A DNA stretch of 64,000 bases from Mytilus californianus (GCF_021869535.1 NW_026262668.1:65688058-65752057); one strand, 5' to 3'; shown: positions 46,122 to 58,240, counted from the stretch's first letter. Numbers and translations are program-made. The notes: generated by a model not told the origin, from the letters alone.

Positions 46122-47348
46122 TTAAAAGTTTGCTAAAACCAATCCATACACAATTAGCTGCAACAAAAAGCATACGAAAAAGAAAAATAAGCAAAATCTG
46201 TCAAAAAAGATAGCAACATGCTTCCACAATTGTGTTTCATTATTTTCATTTTCACTCTGGTTTTTGGTATTTTCACAAGCAACCCTGTTCTTATGGAAAC
46301 ATACATAGAAAAGCAAAGCGACTTTGAAAAGGCCATCATTCTTGGTTTTATATGTGTCTTTGTAAAATAACTTAATACTGAACACTACCAATGTTGTTAT
46401 AAGAATACTGAAGACGAACAGATGCAGCAAAAATATGTTGAAAATGGAGATGTTGTTGCTAGGTGGAAGTTGTTCTAAAGCTGCAGTCATGAATACAACA
46501 ACTGTTAAAAGAAGAGTGAACGAAAAGGATGTTCTTTCGCCGGACACAACAGGCAACAAGAAGACCAAGAAATGGCTAAAACTCAGTACAATAACTGGAA
46601 ATATGATATTCAAAAATGGAAATAGAGATTCACGTTTGAGCGTAAACGACAATTCTATGTTGTCTTGCGTTGTACTTGGTGCAGTCGAATATACAGTGTA
46701 GTTCTTAACAAATGTATATTCAGAATTTGGTTTTATAATCCATTCAGCATTTGTTATTGATGCATCAAGAAATATTCCCCGTTCGGAAGATAGGGATATT
46801 CCATTCAATATATCAATTGTATATAAATTTATTGTACACAAATGTTCGTCAAATGGAAAGTGTGTAACGTCAGATTCGCACGTAATTTGATACTGTCCAA
46901 AAATAATAAGACCGGCATCACCGCTTGCACCATATGTAACTACAGTCGTTTCAATATCCATGACATTACTAAAAGTGTATAAAGAGTTCTGGTTGACGCC
47001 ATTCTTCAAAAGTAGAGCCGGAACCCAAGTCTGCAATATTGGCAATTGCGTGCTTACAATTCCGTTATAATTGAAGGGATTCCACATTTTTAATTCGTCC
47101 TTCCAAAAGAAAGCAAAAGATGCAGTAAAAATTAAGTTTCCAGAAATTTCATCGTAATCTTGGATTGCATTCATCGATAGCATAACATCCACATTAACAC
47201 GATGTTGTTGGTTTATTCTCGGTTTAACATACTTTGAAACGTTAGTTAGATACTCATGGAGTCGTTCCACATCTGTATGCGAAACTATGCTTTGTACAAC
47301 GAACAACCGAAACGCAATCAGACAGATACAAAACATTACCACATTCAT
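46122..47348 (-). CDS. Cys-loop ligand-gated ion channel subunit, nicotinic-receptor-like, intronless (copy 2)
   Basis: 408 residues, single exon, same layout and strand as 23,340-24,584. Signal peptide ~1-23; FFWKDELKMW (80-89); Cys-loop C157 to C171 (CESDVTHFPFDEHLC); M1 ~242-266; SGER then M2 ~271-291; M3 ~300-326; short intracellular loop; M4 ~379-405. Shared strings with copy 1 include NAIQDYDEISG, SGERTSFSFTLLLT and LPPSNNISIFN. The Cys pair of loop C and the loop B Trp are again missing, so loss of the classical site predates the duplication. Glu before M2 suggests cation selectivity. The signal peptides, linkers and M4 have diverged, so both copies look maintained, not a recent duplication. 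Confidence 0.9.
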   Translation of the reverse strand: MNVVMFCICLIAFRLFVVQSIVSHTDVERLHEYLTNVSKYVKPRINQQHRVNVDVMLSMNAIQDYDEISGNLIFTASFAFFWKDELKMWNPFNYNGIVSTQLPILQTWVPALLLKNGVNQNSLYTFSNVMDIETTVVTYGASGDAGLIIFGQYQITCESDVTHFPFDEHLCTINLYTIDILNGISLSSERGIFLDASITNAEWIIKPNSEYTFVKNYTVYSTAPSTTQDNIELSFTLKRESLFPFLNIIFPVIVLSFSHFLVFLLPVVSGERTSFSFTLLLTVVVFMTAALEQLPPSNNISIFNIFLLHLFVFSILITTLVVFSIKLFYKDTYKTKNDGLFKVALLFYVCFHKNRVACENTKNQSENENNETQLWKHVAIFFDRFCLFFFFVCFLLQLIVYGLVLANF

Positions 47349-49937
47349 ATTGAGATCTTGAACAGTACCAAACAGACTTCCCCTCAGTGCTTGCTGATTT
47401 TTATTTACCTGATGCCATGACTGAAGAATCTTGATGCACGATTTAACCGGCTCTGTACATATCCAACAATGAATTAATTACAAATCTGGACAGGTTCTAT
47501 TATTATTACTATATGTTGAACGTGTGACGAAGTTAGAACTTGCCATTAAATCCGAAATCGTTTAATTAAATTATCATACCATATGTCGTTTAAATTTTAA
47601 AGTGGCAAAACATATTATCCAATAAACTCGACCATCGCGTTTGATAAGATCAATATTATCGCCATAGCTGTTAATTGAAGCAGATTGATAATGTTTAGAC
47701 ATACATTTTAATCAGTATATTTACTGACCTCAATATAAATATTAAATAAATCTTTTGAAACTGATGATACCAGTCTTATTATTAACAAGGATTTCCATAC
47801 AACTGTTTTTTCTTTGACAACAGTTTCATTTATCATGTTCACGACAGAACGCTGTCTGTGTCTGTCAACGGATTCGAAAAAATGATTTTATTTCATAAAT
47901 GCTTGTGTTATACTGTGCAACTGTCCACGTCAGTCTTTTTATTACTATTTACACTTACGTTCACCAATGTCACTGATGATGGACGTTTCGTCCTCGAGGG
48001 TATCATAAGCCCAGTAGTCAGCAAATTTGTGTTGACATGATATATCTTTGGAACGTTCATTTCCTGTTTATAAAATGTTGAATGATTTGAAAAACTAAGG
48101 ATTTAACCCATATTCAATACCGAGAATCAAAGAGGAATAGCATATTAGACCTATATATCAACTGTGGTAGAAATCCTAGAATAAAAGGATGATTCTATAA
48201 AATTGTGTTTGATATCAAAAAATAAGTTAATGTAAAATTATTGGCACCTTCAATAAATGTGAAATAACTTATTACAGTCATATATGAAAACTTGTTTGAA
48301 ATCCTAGCCAAAAAGACGTTTCCCATAATTGATTTTTATACAAAATTTTCAAACCCAATTTTCTTTACGCCAATTTTTAATGAGGCAATTGAAAAATCAT
48401 ATTATGCATTTATATCCATTTTGGTTAAATCGTCGCAGAACTGTTTTCATGGCCATTTGTTTCTTCCAATTTTAACATATATCAATTTTTGACAACGGTA
48501 AACAATTTTGAATAAAAATATTATACCTTTATATCATTTATTTTTTTAAATCCTAGCAAAAAAAAAATGATTCTCAAAATTTTTGAATTTAGTTAATAAA
48601 AGTAAGAATCCTATATATCAATTGTTGTTGAAATTCTAGCACAAAATGATGTTTCTCAGAAATTGTGATCTTTTAACAAATTTAAAATCATTTTATGGTA
48701 CATAAAAACATTTTTGGCAGGAACTTATTCTGACCAACAGTGTAAGATGAAACTGTAAATTTGCATGAGGTTGTCTTTGAATTATGTAAGTTTTTGATAA
48801 CAGGCAGTTAAGGTCAGTATAGTCAGATTGTGATCAGGGTAAAGATCAATTACCAGTATCATTGGTTAATGATATCTGATTGACCAATGAGGATTAAGTG
48901 CATGTTATATCTTCACATGCGTTTTGATGTGCCGGGATTCTTGCAATTACACTGAATGCTAGCAGACGCCATTTTTGTTTTTTCAAGAAAAGTGAAGATT
49001 TAAAATTTTGACAACGATGTTGTATGTTGAAAAGAGTCAGAGAGCAATTTTTGTCAGAAGATTATGTTGGAAGGAAAAGACGCAACTTATATTACAGAAA
49101 TTACTCAGAAGGTAAAAGCCACCTGAAATAAATTTAAAGTAACGATTAAATATACGTTAGTTTGATTTATAGGGTAATTATTTCGTTTGAATTTTTGTGT
49201 TATGGTTCATTGAGTATTTATTTCGTTGTCATTTATTTGTGCATGAATTATGATCTTTTTATTCATATGTAAATGAGAATTGTGCGAAGGGCCGATAAAA
49301 TTTAAGTTTCGATAATACCAAAATTCAGGTTGAATTTGCAAGTTTATGTGGAGGAACATGGCGTCCGAGTAAAATTGCATTGACAATTCAGATTTCATTA
49401 ATGTTGTTTACACTATTAAGCCATATCTGTATTTATTTAAATTGGTGGTAATTAGCAATCGAGAATAAATCACATTCTCTGATAATATATTAAGTACACA
49501 TGTATGAAGTAAGTCACGTGATCAATGTGCTATTAGTGCCAAGGTATTCCGAAAGATCGGTTTTATGGTCTTCAACTCTGAAATCACGTAAAAAAATATT
49601 ACGTTTTGTAAACATCGAGGCCTGCTGAGAACACTAAAGCTTTGCTGTTTGATGAATTTCATATCTATCAAATAGATCTGAATCAAATTGATTGCGAATA
49701 TCTTCACAAACAATATTCGTGCAGTGTTGGAAGTGCACATCGTCTGTTATGTGAATATCCACACGATACATATATCTAAAATTTCCGGAAAAAAAAACAC
49801 ACGTCTGATTGAGGTTGATCTCTATTTAAATTCAAACATGTAATTTTCTATACTTGTTTGCCAAAGAATGATTTGTTGCTGTTTAAACATTAGTAATTAT
49901 CCCTGAGATTAGATAATTCGCTGCTCAAGTCTTAAGT
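47349..49937. other. Intergenic sequence with diffuse repeats at 48,160-48,690
   Basis: GAAATCCTAG...A, GATTCTCA-like and CCTATATATCAA motifs recur near 48,160, 48,296, 48,550 and 48,618 without a fixed period. A possible small spliced frame starts at 49,024 (see findings). No firm gene. Confidence 0.45.
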
Positions 49938-51106
49938 CTGTGGTTATATATGTATCATTGTACATATGGTTTTCTGTGATTATATATGTATCATTATACA
50001 TATGGTTTTATACAGTTATATAGGTATCATTAGACATATGGTTTTCTGTGGTTATATATGTAAAAATTGTTATACATACGGTTTTATACGTATCGTTTTA
50101 CATATGGTTTTCTGTGATTATATATGTTTCATTATACATATGGTTTTATATAGTTATATAGGTATCATTAAACATATGGTTTTCTGTGATTAAATATGTA
50201 TCGTTATACATATGGTTTTATATGTATCAATATACATATGGTCTTATATGATTATATATGTGTCATTATATATATCGTTTTATATGGTTATACAGTATCA
50301 TTATACTTATTGTTTTATATGGTTATATATGTATCATTATACATATGGTTATTTATGGCTATATTTGTATCATTATGCATATGGTTTTATATGGTTATAC
50401 ATGTATATGTATCATTATACATATGGTTTTATACGGTTATATATGTATCATTATACATGTGGTTTTCTGGCAATTATATATGTATCATTATACATATGGT
50501 TTGATAGGGTTATATATCTATCATTATACATATGGTTATTTTTGGTGATATATGTATCATTTTTCATATGGTTTTATATGGTTAAACATGTATATGTATC
50601 ATTATATAAATGGTTTTATATGGTTGTATATGTATCATTATACATGTGGATTCTGTGGTTATATTTGTATCATTATACATATGGTTCTCTGTAGTTATAT
50701 ATGTATCATTATACATATGGTCATATATGTATAATTATACATATGGTTATATGTGTATCATTATACATATGGTTATATATGTATCATTATACATATAGTT
50801 TCTGTGGTTTTGTATGTATCATTATACATATGGGTTCTGTGGTTATATATTTATCATTATACATATGGTTTCTGTGGTTTTGTATGTATCATTATACATA
50901 TGGGTTCTGTGGTTATATATGTATCATTATATATATGATTTTATATGTGTATATATGTATCACTATAAATATGGTTTTATTTGGTTATATATGTATCTGT
51001 ATCATTATACATAAGGGTTTCTATGGTTATATATGTATTTTTATACATATGGTTCTATATGGTAATATATGTACATGTATCATTATACATAAGTTTATTA
51101 TTATGG
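49938..51106 (+). repeat. 36-bp hairpin minisatellite, about 32 units
   Basis: The unit is GGTTTTATATGGTTAT followed by ATATGTATCATTATACATAT, with variants (TTCTGTGGTTAT) and some 26- and 35-bp units. The second half is a perfect 8-bp inverted repeat around CATT. Because 36 is a multiple of 3, all three forward frames stay open and give spurious YICIIIHMV-like repeat proteins. The array is AT-rich and strand-biased for T over A outside the stems. Confidence 0.93.
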
Positions 51107-51137
51107 TTATAATTATGAAATACATGTGTATTTGAAC

Positions 51138-51460
51138 ACTTCTGTAAATGGACATCTCCTGTCTTAAGCCAGGAGCCTGTAATGAAGTGGTTGTCGTTGG
51201 TTGCTGTCTGACATAATTGTTTTTCGTTTATTTAATTTTTTTTGTCATAAATCAGGTTTGTTGGTATGTTGTTTTTTTTTATTTATTTCGTTTCAATTGT
51301 TTCACATTTTGACATGTGCCCTTTTATTGCTGACTATTCGGTTTGGGTTTTCGCTCTCATTGTTGATGGTCGTACGTAGTCTAAAGTTGCTCAAGTCCTT
51401 TTCAATTGGACACTTTTGGGTTGTCTGAATTTACAATCATTCCACATCTTCTTTTTATAA
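51138..51460 (+). repeat. Dispersed repeat R1, copy at 51 kb
   Basis: CCTGTCTTAAGCCAGGAGCC, ATTGCTGACTATTCGGTTTG and CATTCCACATCTTCTTTTTA in family order. It abuts the minisatellite. Confidence 0.7.
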
Positions 51461-52285
51461 TATATTACATTGATTTTATATAGTAATATACATGTTTCTG
51501 TAATTATGCATACAGTTTTACTGTATATTGTTTAAATTAATCATGAGGTCCATGATTATTAGTTATTTTCAAGTATGGTTACTTTGTAATTGTCACACAA
51601 TACAGTTTATTGTGCCATTATTTCGTTTCTTTTAAAGATGCCGAAACAAGAGAGCTGGAGTAAGAGGAAGGACTGCTATTACAGATGTGACAGAGAATGT
51701 CTCTTTTGAAATATTTCAAGATTTGCAGCTTGGTACGACCAAACGAAAAGGATGAAAACAGACCCGAAATAATAATGGTCCAGGAAGATCAGCAGCTCAT
51801 ACGATACATTTTAAAGGTTGTGTCAATACACTCTCCTCATTAATATAACAGCCTTAAGCTGATATGATTGCTCAGTTGTATTGAAAATTGCTGGCTTTTA
51901 TTTTCATATTTCTGACAGCGTGTTGGACTCATAGCAAATGACAGACTGTACAGCACGTGTGGCTTAAACGTTAGTTTAACACAGACAATTTTACCTGTGT
52001 TTAAAGTTATTGCAAATGGCTGATATTTTTGTTCGAGCATATTGTTTTTCTTTAATTGTTTAACATTTCTTACCGATATAATATGTTACTTTTATTATTC
52101 TTCCCTTAGTTTATTTATTTTGTATTTACATTGTGTCATAGGTCAAATTTATTTGTTCAGTGTATGTTCAATGGTGTTAATATGTCCTTTAATTGAGTTA
52201 AGCTATTTCAGTTGATATTTTATAGTGTGTCTTTTTATGTTGTGATGTTACACTATTGTTTCAGAAAAAGGGTGAAGGTTTGGTA
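51461..52285. other. AT-rich sequence, possible tiny exon at 51,638-51,663
   Basis: Apart from the acceptor-like TTTTAAAG at 51,630-51,637 (see findings) nothing is recognised. Confidence 0.35.
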
Positions 52286-52289
52286 CCAT

Positions 52290-52596
52290 TAAAACGTTTA
52301 AACCCGCTGCATTTGTTTGCACCTGTCCTAAGTCAGGAATCTGATGTTCAGTAGTTGTCGTTTGTTGATGTGGTTCATAAGTGTTTCTCGTTTTTTATAT
52401 AGATTAGACCGTTGGTTTTCCCGTTTGAATGGTTTTACACTAGTAATTTTTTGGGGCCCTTTATAGCTTACTGTTCGGTATGAGCCAAGGCTCCGTGTTG
52501 AAGACCGTACTGTGACCTATAATGGTTTACTTTTATAAATTTTGACTTGGACGGAGAGTTGTCTCATTGGCACTCATACCACATCTTCTTATATCT
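52290..52596 (+). repeat. Dispersed repeat R1, copy at 52 kb
   Basis: TTTAAACCCGCTGCATTTGT, GCACCTGTCCTAAGTCAGGA, CCCTTTATAGCTTACTGTTC, GACCGTACTGTGACCTATAA and CATACCACATCTTCTTATAT in order. Confidence 0.75.
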
Positions 52597-52602
52597 AATA
52601 AC

Positions 52603-52708
52603 CTGCAACACTGATTTTCAAAAACACAGACAGAGCTGTTGCCTTCAACACTATCAAACGCTGTATAATATTCCCTTGTACAAGCTGTGACATCAAACCG
52701 ATATATTC
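52603..52708 (-). CDS. Possible exon of an unknown secreted or surface protein
   Basis: Acceptor-like TTTGGAG before 52,708 and donor AG|GTTATT at 52,602. It reads IYRFDVTACTREYYTAFDSV, EGNSSVCVFENQCC. Three to four Cys and an N-glycosylation site suggest an extracellular module. No family was recognised and no partner exon is certain. Confidence 0.25.
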
Positions 52709-52856
52709 CTCCAAATTTTGTCAAAATTTCACATAAATTAAAAGTACCTTTAAAGTAAAAGGACTGTGTATAAAACATATGGAAGATAGGGCACCGCCGG
52801 CTAATCGACGAGCCATCAACATTAAATAGTTAGTTTCAGTAAGAATACAAGTGTCT

Positions 52857-55250
52857 TTTTTTATTTTTTTATTGATCTTTTTGGTGTTCAAACTACAGTG
52901 CATACATACATTTTTACAAGACATAAGTGAATGACATGACATTTATGGCATTGTTATACTATTGATATTATGCGAATAAGACATAGTAAAAAATTTACAA
53001 GTTGATGATGTGAATACTCAGTATATGATACATCTTAAAATACTTTGGAATACATTAAATATATAATCAGATTAAAAATAAATTTAATTAAATAACTTCC
53101 ATAAACGACCCCCCCCCTCCCCCCCCCCCCCCCATCTGTCGACAAATGACTCGTGTTTGTCTTTAGAAAGATATAAATATTCTAATATCTCCAGACGTCT
53201 TTTCAAAAATTTAAAAAAAGCTTGCACAGATATTAACAGTCTGTCTAATTGTGTGTTCTTTATATAATTAATGTAATACTTTGCCTGTAGAGATACAATA
53301 ATTTAAAACTAAGTTATCAGAATTCAATACACCAAAAATGACACTATCTTTATTCAAAAATATTTTTACTCCAAAAACTAAATACCACCAATTAGAAAAT
53401 TCTCTCCAAAACTGTTTTATTTCTATACATTCAAAAAAACTAATGCTCTATAGTTTCTATTTCTTTACAACTGGCACATTCATCAGTTAAGGAAAGTTTA
53501 TATTTTTCAAGAAGATAATTATGTGAGACTATTCTGTGTAACATTTTATATTGGAAAGCTTGTAGTTTACTTTATATAGTACATTTAAAAGCTAGTGAAT
53601 AAATATTTTTCCATTTTTCGTCACTCATTTCTATATTAAAACTTTCTTCCCACCTTTGTTGTGAAGTAGGAGAAATACTTCCCCTATCGATAAAAAGTGA
53701 ATATACATCTTTAGCAAATAATTTACTGATAGGCTTTTTTTATTCTCATGCTCAAAAACGAATCCAAATGAGTTGCTGTTAGGTGACATGTGTTGTTGTA
53801 ATAACAAATTTTTCCAGTCACGTGGTATAGCAAGTTTAATAGATAGAATGTCTACAAAAGTAACATTCAGGTTATATTTTTGGTTAATAGCGTCTTGAGA
53901 CAAAAATTCGCCTTTATCATCTACAATATCATTGATGAACCTTATGCCTTTCATGTACCAAGATCTGTAAAAAATACTCGTTCTGTCAATTTTGATAAAC
54001 GGATTGAACCAAATAAATTCTTTTCTAACATGAATGCATTTAACGGGATGAAAATACCCTTGAAACGTTTCCAAGCAGATAACACTTCTATATAAAAAAG
54101 AGGTGCTTTTAAATTAAAAACTCAAATTCACATCTGCTCATAAATAAATCCTCTAAATCAAAAAGGGGGAAGAATGCTTTGGAAACATGTTTCCATTTGG
54201 AGTCATGTTCTGACAGAAATCTTTTTACCCACATAATACGAAAGGATAACAGCTGTACTGCAAAATTTGGGGCTTTCAGTCCCCCTCGCTAAGAGACTTT
54301 TGAATAACTTCTGATTTAACTTTCGGAGTACTACCATTCCATAAAAAACTATTAACGTCACGTTGTATTTTAATTACATAAGATTTTGGTACATGTGTAG
54401 ATGAAATGACATAATTAAGCTTCGATATTGCAAGTGATTTAAGAATTACAATTTTACCGATCAGGGAAAGGTTTCTGATCCTCCACAGTTTAATTATTGA
54501 TTCCATTTTTTGTATGCATGTATCTAAATTAGAACAAACCATTTCTTCAAAAGCATTAAATTTTAAACCTAAGGTTTTAAAACCATCTGTTCATTTAATA
54601 GGAAGGGAACCTTCTTTGTTAAATTTATTTCTTCCAATCCATGTTGCTTCGGTTTTAGAAAAATTGACTTTTAACCCTGAACACTTCTCAAAATCGTTAA
54701 GGGAATCTAATAAAATTTGCGCGGAAAATACATCTTTCAAAAAACAAATGGTATCATCAGCCAACTGTGAAATTTTTATTTCAGTATCCCCAGTTTTTAT
54801 ACCAGATATCTGATTGTTCTTACGAATACTTATTGCCAGAAGTTCAACGGCCAAAATAAATAAAAAAGGAGACAAAGGACACCCTTGTCGAACACCTCTC
54901 TAAATTTTGTATGGACTAGAACTAAATCCATTATTAACGACAAGCCTAGATATATTTGAGTATAAAGTTAAGACCCATTTCTGGAACTTGCTACCAAAAT
55001 TAAAACAAACCAATGCTTTTTGAATGAATTTCCATTCTAGCGTATCAAACGCCTTTTCGAAATCGACTAGTAATATAAGCCCTGGATAATTCTTTAAAGT
55101 AGTAAACAATATAATGTCAGCAATGAGTCGTAGATTTTCACCAATGTATCTACGAGCCACATATCACGTCTGGTCCGGATCTATAAGTTTTGGAAGAAAT
55201 TATTTCATTCTTTCCGCAATAACTTTGGCTAATAATTTTTAATAAAAAAA
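52857..55250 (-). mobile_element. LINE 3: 5'-truncated non-LTR retrotransposon, minus strand
   Basis: From 55,250 downwards: RYIGENLRLIADIILF, LLVDFEKAFDTLEW, a TAG at 54,900-54,902, RGVRQGCPLSPFLFILAVEL, SQLADDTICFLKD (YADD-type box, both Asp kept), LKVNFSKTEATWIG, a TGA at 54,591-54,593 where the family has Trp, then LIGKIVILKSLAISKLNYV. A zinc-knuckle-like stretch (ECASCK...IETIEH) is near 53,470, a G-run (plus-strand C-run 53,107-53,132) lies in the 3' UTR, and an A-rich tail ends at 52,857. A perfect 16-bp duplication, AAGAATACAAGTGTCT, flanks it at 52,841-52,856 and 55,251-55,266. Same L1/Tx1-like group as LINE 1. Confidence 0.9.
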
Positions 55251-55266
55251 AAGAATACAAGTGTCT

Positions 55267-55970
55267 ATGAAAAGAAGAGATCACTCTGTATAATTAAAAA
55301 AAGATGTATTTGTCTATATCAGGACCGGTCAGATATTATAAAGCAATAAACTCCAAGAAATGTGATGCTTCATCAATGTTTCCACTTTTAGAGGTAAACA
55401 GAAAAGAACAGAAACATTATTAGATATTTAGCAAAGAAGTCAAACGAAGTCGTCTGTTGCATGGTAGGTTTAAGATATGTAACGTTCAAACATGGTGATA
55501 TTATCAAAATCTCAAGTAATCATTACAATCTAATTATTGTTTAATTGATCGAAGTATTTCTGGAGAAGATGAACACTTTCCTTTTGCAAAATGTTTGAAA
55601 TGGCAAATACATAATAGCTGAAAAAATGTAACATTTTCGTTTGAAGTGGATATTGTTTGTATTTGCATTATTTGGTTAACAATATTTCCAGGTTTTTAAA
55701 ATTCAACATCCTCTGCTGTAATACGTTTTCATATGTATGATCATTAACACTTAGTTATTACTATAAACATGAAATAATAGACTCTTTACCGAAAAGTTAG
55801 AAGGCCACCTACTACAAGTTTTCATTGAGTACATTTTACAGTTGTGTTACAGTAGGCTGATTACTCAGTGCCGATGAGATTTATTTCCATCATCTAGTTC
55901 AAAATTAAACAAATACGTACCTACATTTCAAACATGTAAACTATGAAATAAATACTTTATAAACTAGGTG
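55267..55970. other. AT-rich sequence, nothing recognised
   Basis: No repeat, exon or RNA gene supported. Confidence 0.5.
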
Positions 55971-58000
55971 TGCTGAAGTGCTTTTCTGGATTGACCTTCA
56001 ACAGGAACGCTGAGATTTGAAAGTCAAAGATGTATAAATATTAGAATACTAGAGCTAAAATTACAATATGAATTTCTTAAATTATTTTAAAAATGAACAA
56101 TATAGTTTCCAAAATATGTAGTTTTTAAATTCACAAATAATTGACACGGTTCTTAAAATGATCACATAAACGTTGTTTTATTACATTTGACCTATAAAAC
56201 ATCAATTCGTGATAACCAGTATTTTGAAAGAAAACAAAATCAGGATCAACTAAAAGTATTTTCTTTTTCGATACAAACAATATATTATGTTTTGTTATGC
56301 ATATCATACAATTATTTTATCAGGTTTCATATTAATGATACTCTTCTAAAAAAGAACCTTTCTGCTTTTAATCAATTAACCAATAGTAAGTCTACAGATA
56401 TTTTGCACTCAAAATACTCCTAAGAGTGCATTTCCTGAACCGAAACATAGATTTATATGACATTTGTATAACCCCAAACAGACATATTCAATGAGCGTGT
56501 TATTTCAACGCTATATCTTACGATTATTCATTTGAATAGAAAAAAAAACAACGGTGTATCAAAGAGTTTAATGTAAAGAATCCTTTGACATAAAAGTTAT
56601 TGCAAGATAGGTTAAATCGTCTACAATGTCAAAATGTTCCCTTTTATAAATAAGTAAACGAATAGTATTCAATACATTGTCCTGAACATGCTTGAAATGT
56701 TTGGTACTCAGCGTTAAGCAATCAATGTATTTAAGTTACAAACTTTGTTTTCAACACTCCTCTCGACCTTTTTTTTTTGTATAAAAACCGACATTTCATT
56801 ACTTTCTAGACAAATATGAGTTGCATTATGAATACTTGACAAATCATCATACGAATGTGATAACAATTCAAATCAGTCTATTGGAAACAACGAATATGCA
56901 TCATATTTCTCCTTGACGAACACCACTACTGCTATTAAAGTAAGGTAGACATTAATGAAGTCAGTCAAACACCTGATATGCATTTAAAAGAAGTATATAT
57001 CAATAAATAATCTAAATAAAAAAAAGTATTTATAAAGTATTACTATGAAGCTTTAGAAACCTGCTTTCATACTTACACTAAATGCATTATGATTTATGAC
57101 CACTTCTGTAGCACTGTGTATACCAAAATTTTCAATGTGTAGAAAATATCAAAACATCAAAAATACTGAATTAAAAAGACATACCATTATGTACATAAAC
57201 CTAAGGGAAACGTCATTCACCGAAATTATATTTATAATATTGTCTAATTGCATTAGGTAGAAAATGTGGATTTGGGTCATAATTCAAGCCAAAATTTTTA
57301 GAGAAAATCCACAGACTTTATTCATTGTTATTACAGAGTCTTTCGTTAAAATATTTAAAACCTAGATTACTCACTAATTTATCAATCAATGGTTATCTTG
57401 CGTTTATTGCTAACAAAAACACCAAAATAACTTTTACAATTCAAAAAATCTCGGCTGAGTCATTAAAGTCGAGCGCATCCTAGAAGATGTACTTGAATTG
57501 GTCAATATTTGTACTTGTTTTAACTTATATCTTTATTTCAAAACTTGTTTAAGGGAAATCATTGCTACCACTGCATGCAATAATCCCCTTTCTATTTCGT
57601 GCATAATTGTCAAATATAAGGGTACATATTAAGCATTGAAACAACAAAAAGAACCGAAGCGCTTTTCTGGATCTACCTTCACCAGGAACGCTCAAAGCCA
57701 AATATTTGAAAGCCAAGGATGTACAAGAACCGAAACAGTTGAAGAGCCAAAAAGGACCTTAAAAAATTAACCAAATCCATCTAAGGTCAACTTTGCCTGA
57801 GGGAGTTGAAACTTTAGTTTATATTAATTTCGAAATTCATTAACGGACACTTTTAGAAAGGTTTGATATAAATCATGTAAGTACCGAAGTACTGACTACT
57901 GGGCTGATGATACCCTCGGGGACTGATAGTTCATACAGACACTGGAGACAATCTTCTGTTGATAAGTCTTTGAAAAATTCATTAACTATAAAATCCGTTC
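55971..58000. repeat. Diverged pieces of the block family seen at 31-40 and 61-63.5 kb
   Basis: 56,160-56,420 resembles 62,215-62,470 (GATAACCA.TATT, CGATAC, GCATATCATACAAT). 57,655-57,850 has AGCGCTTTTCTGGAT, GAAAGCCAAGGATGTA, AACCAAATCCATCTAAGGTC and CTGAGGGAGTTGAAAC. 57,880-57,930 has GTACCGAAGTACTGACTACT and TGATACCCTCGGGGAC. These are blocks I recall as frequent in mussels. 56,450-57,640 between them shows nothing clear. Confidence 0.6.
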
Positions 58001-58061
58001 CAAAGAATTTGTATTTGATCATGATAACCTTATTGTAGTTAATATTTCTTTTGTTGGACAG

Positions 58062-58240
58062 GGGGCCTCAGTGGCCGAGTGGTCTGAGTGTCTAAGTATT
58101 CGAACTATTGTATCACTAGACTGAGGTTGTAAGTTCGAACCATACGCACAAAATCACACACGTGGCAGGTGCGCTCGAGACTAATCTTAATTGACTAGGA
58201 TTGTCAGTTTTCCACTAGTAACATTGTGCGTTTTGTTATT
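58062..58240 (+). mobile_element. tRNA-derived SINE
   Basis: The head GGGGCCTCAGTGGCCGAGTG holds an A box (TGGCCGAGTGGTCTGA) and a B box (AAGTTCGAACC at 58,131-58,141). It is followed by a body GGCAGGTGCGCTCGAGAC and TTGACTAGGATTGTCAGTTT. The head is Ser/Leu-tRNA-like but the anticodon arm does not pair properly, so it is a SINE, not a tRNA gene. Confidence 0.8.

Noticed and set aside
46435-46701. 88-codon plus-strand frame
   Set aside because: Antisense shadow inside the Cys-loop receptor gene. The same applies to 23,911-24,093.
49966-51135. Several overlapping open frames of 60-160 codons rich in Tyr, Ile and Met
   Set aside because: They follow the 36-bp repeat, open in all three frames because the unit length is a multiple of three. 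No start context or domain.
58062-58145. tRNA-Ser or tRNA-Leu gene
   Set aside because: Pol III boxes are present but the anticodon arm does not fold and a conserved SINE body follows.
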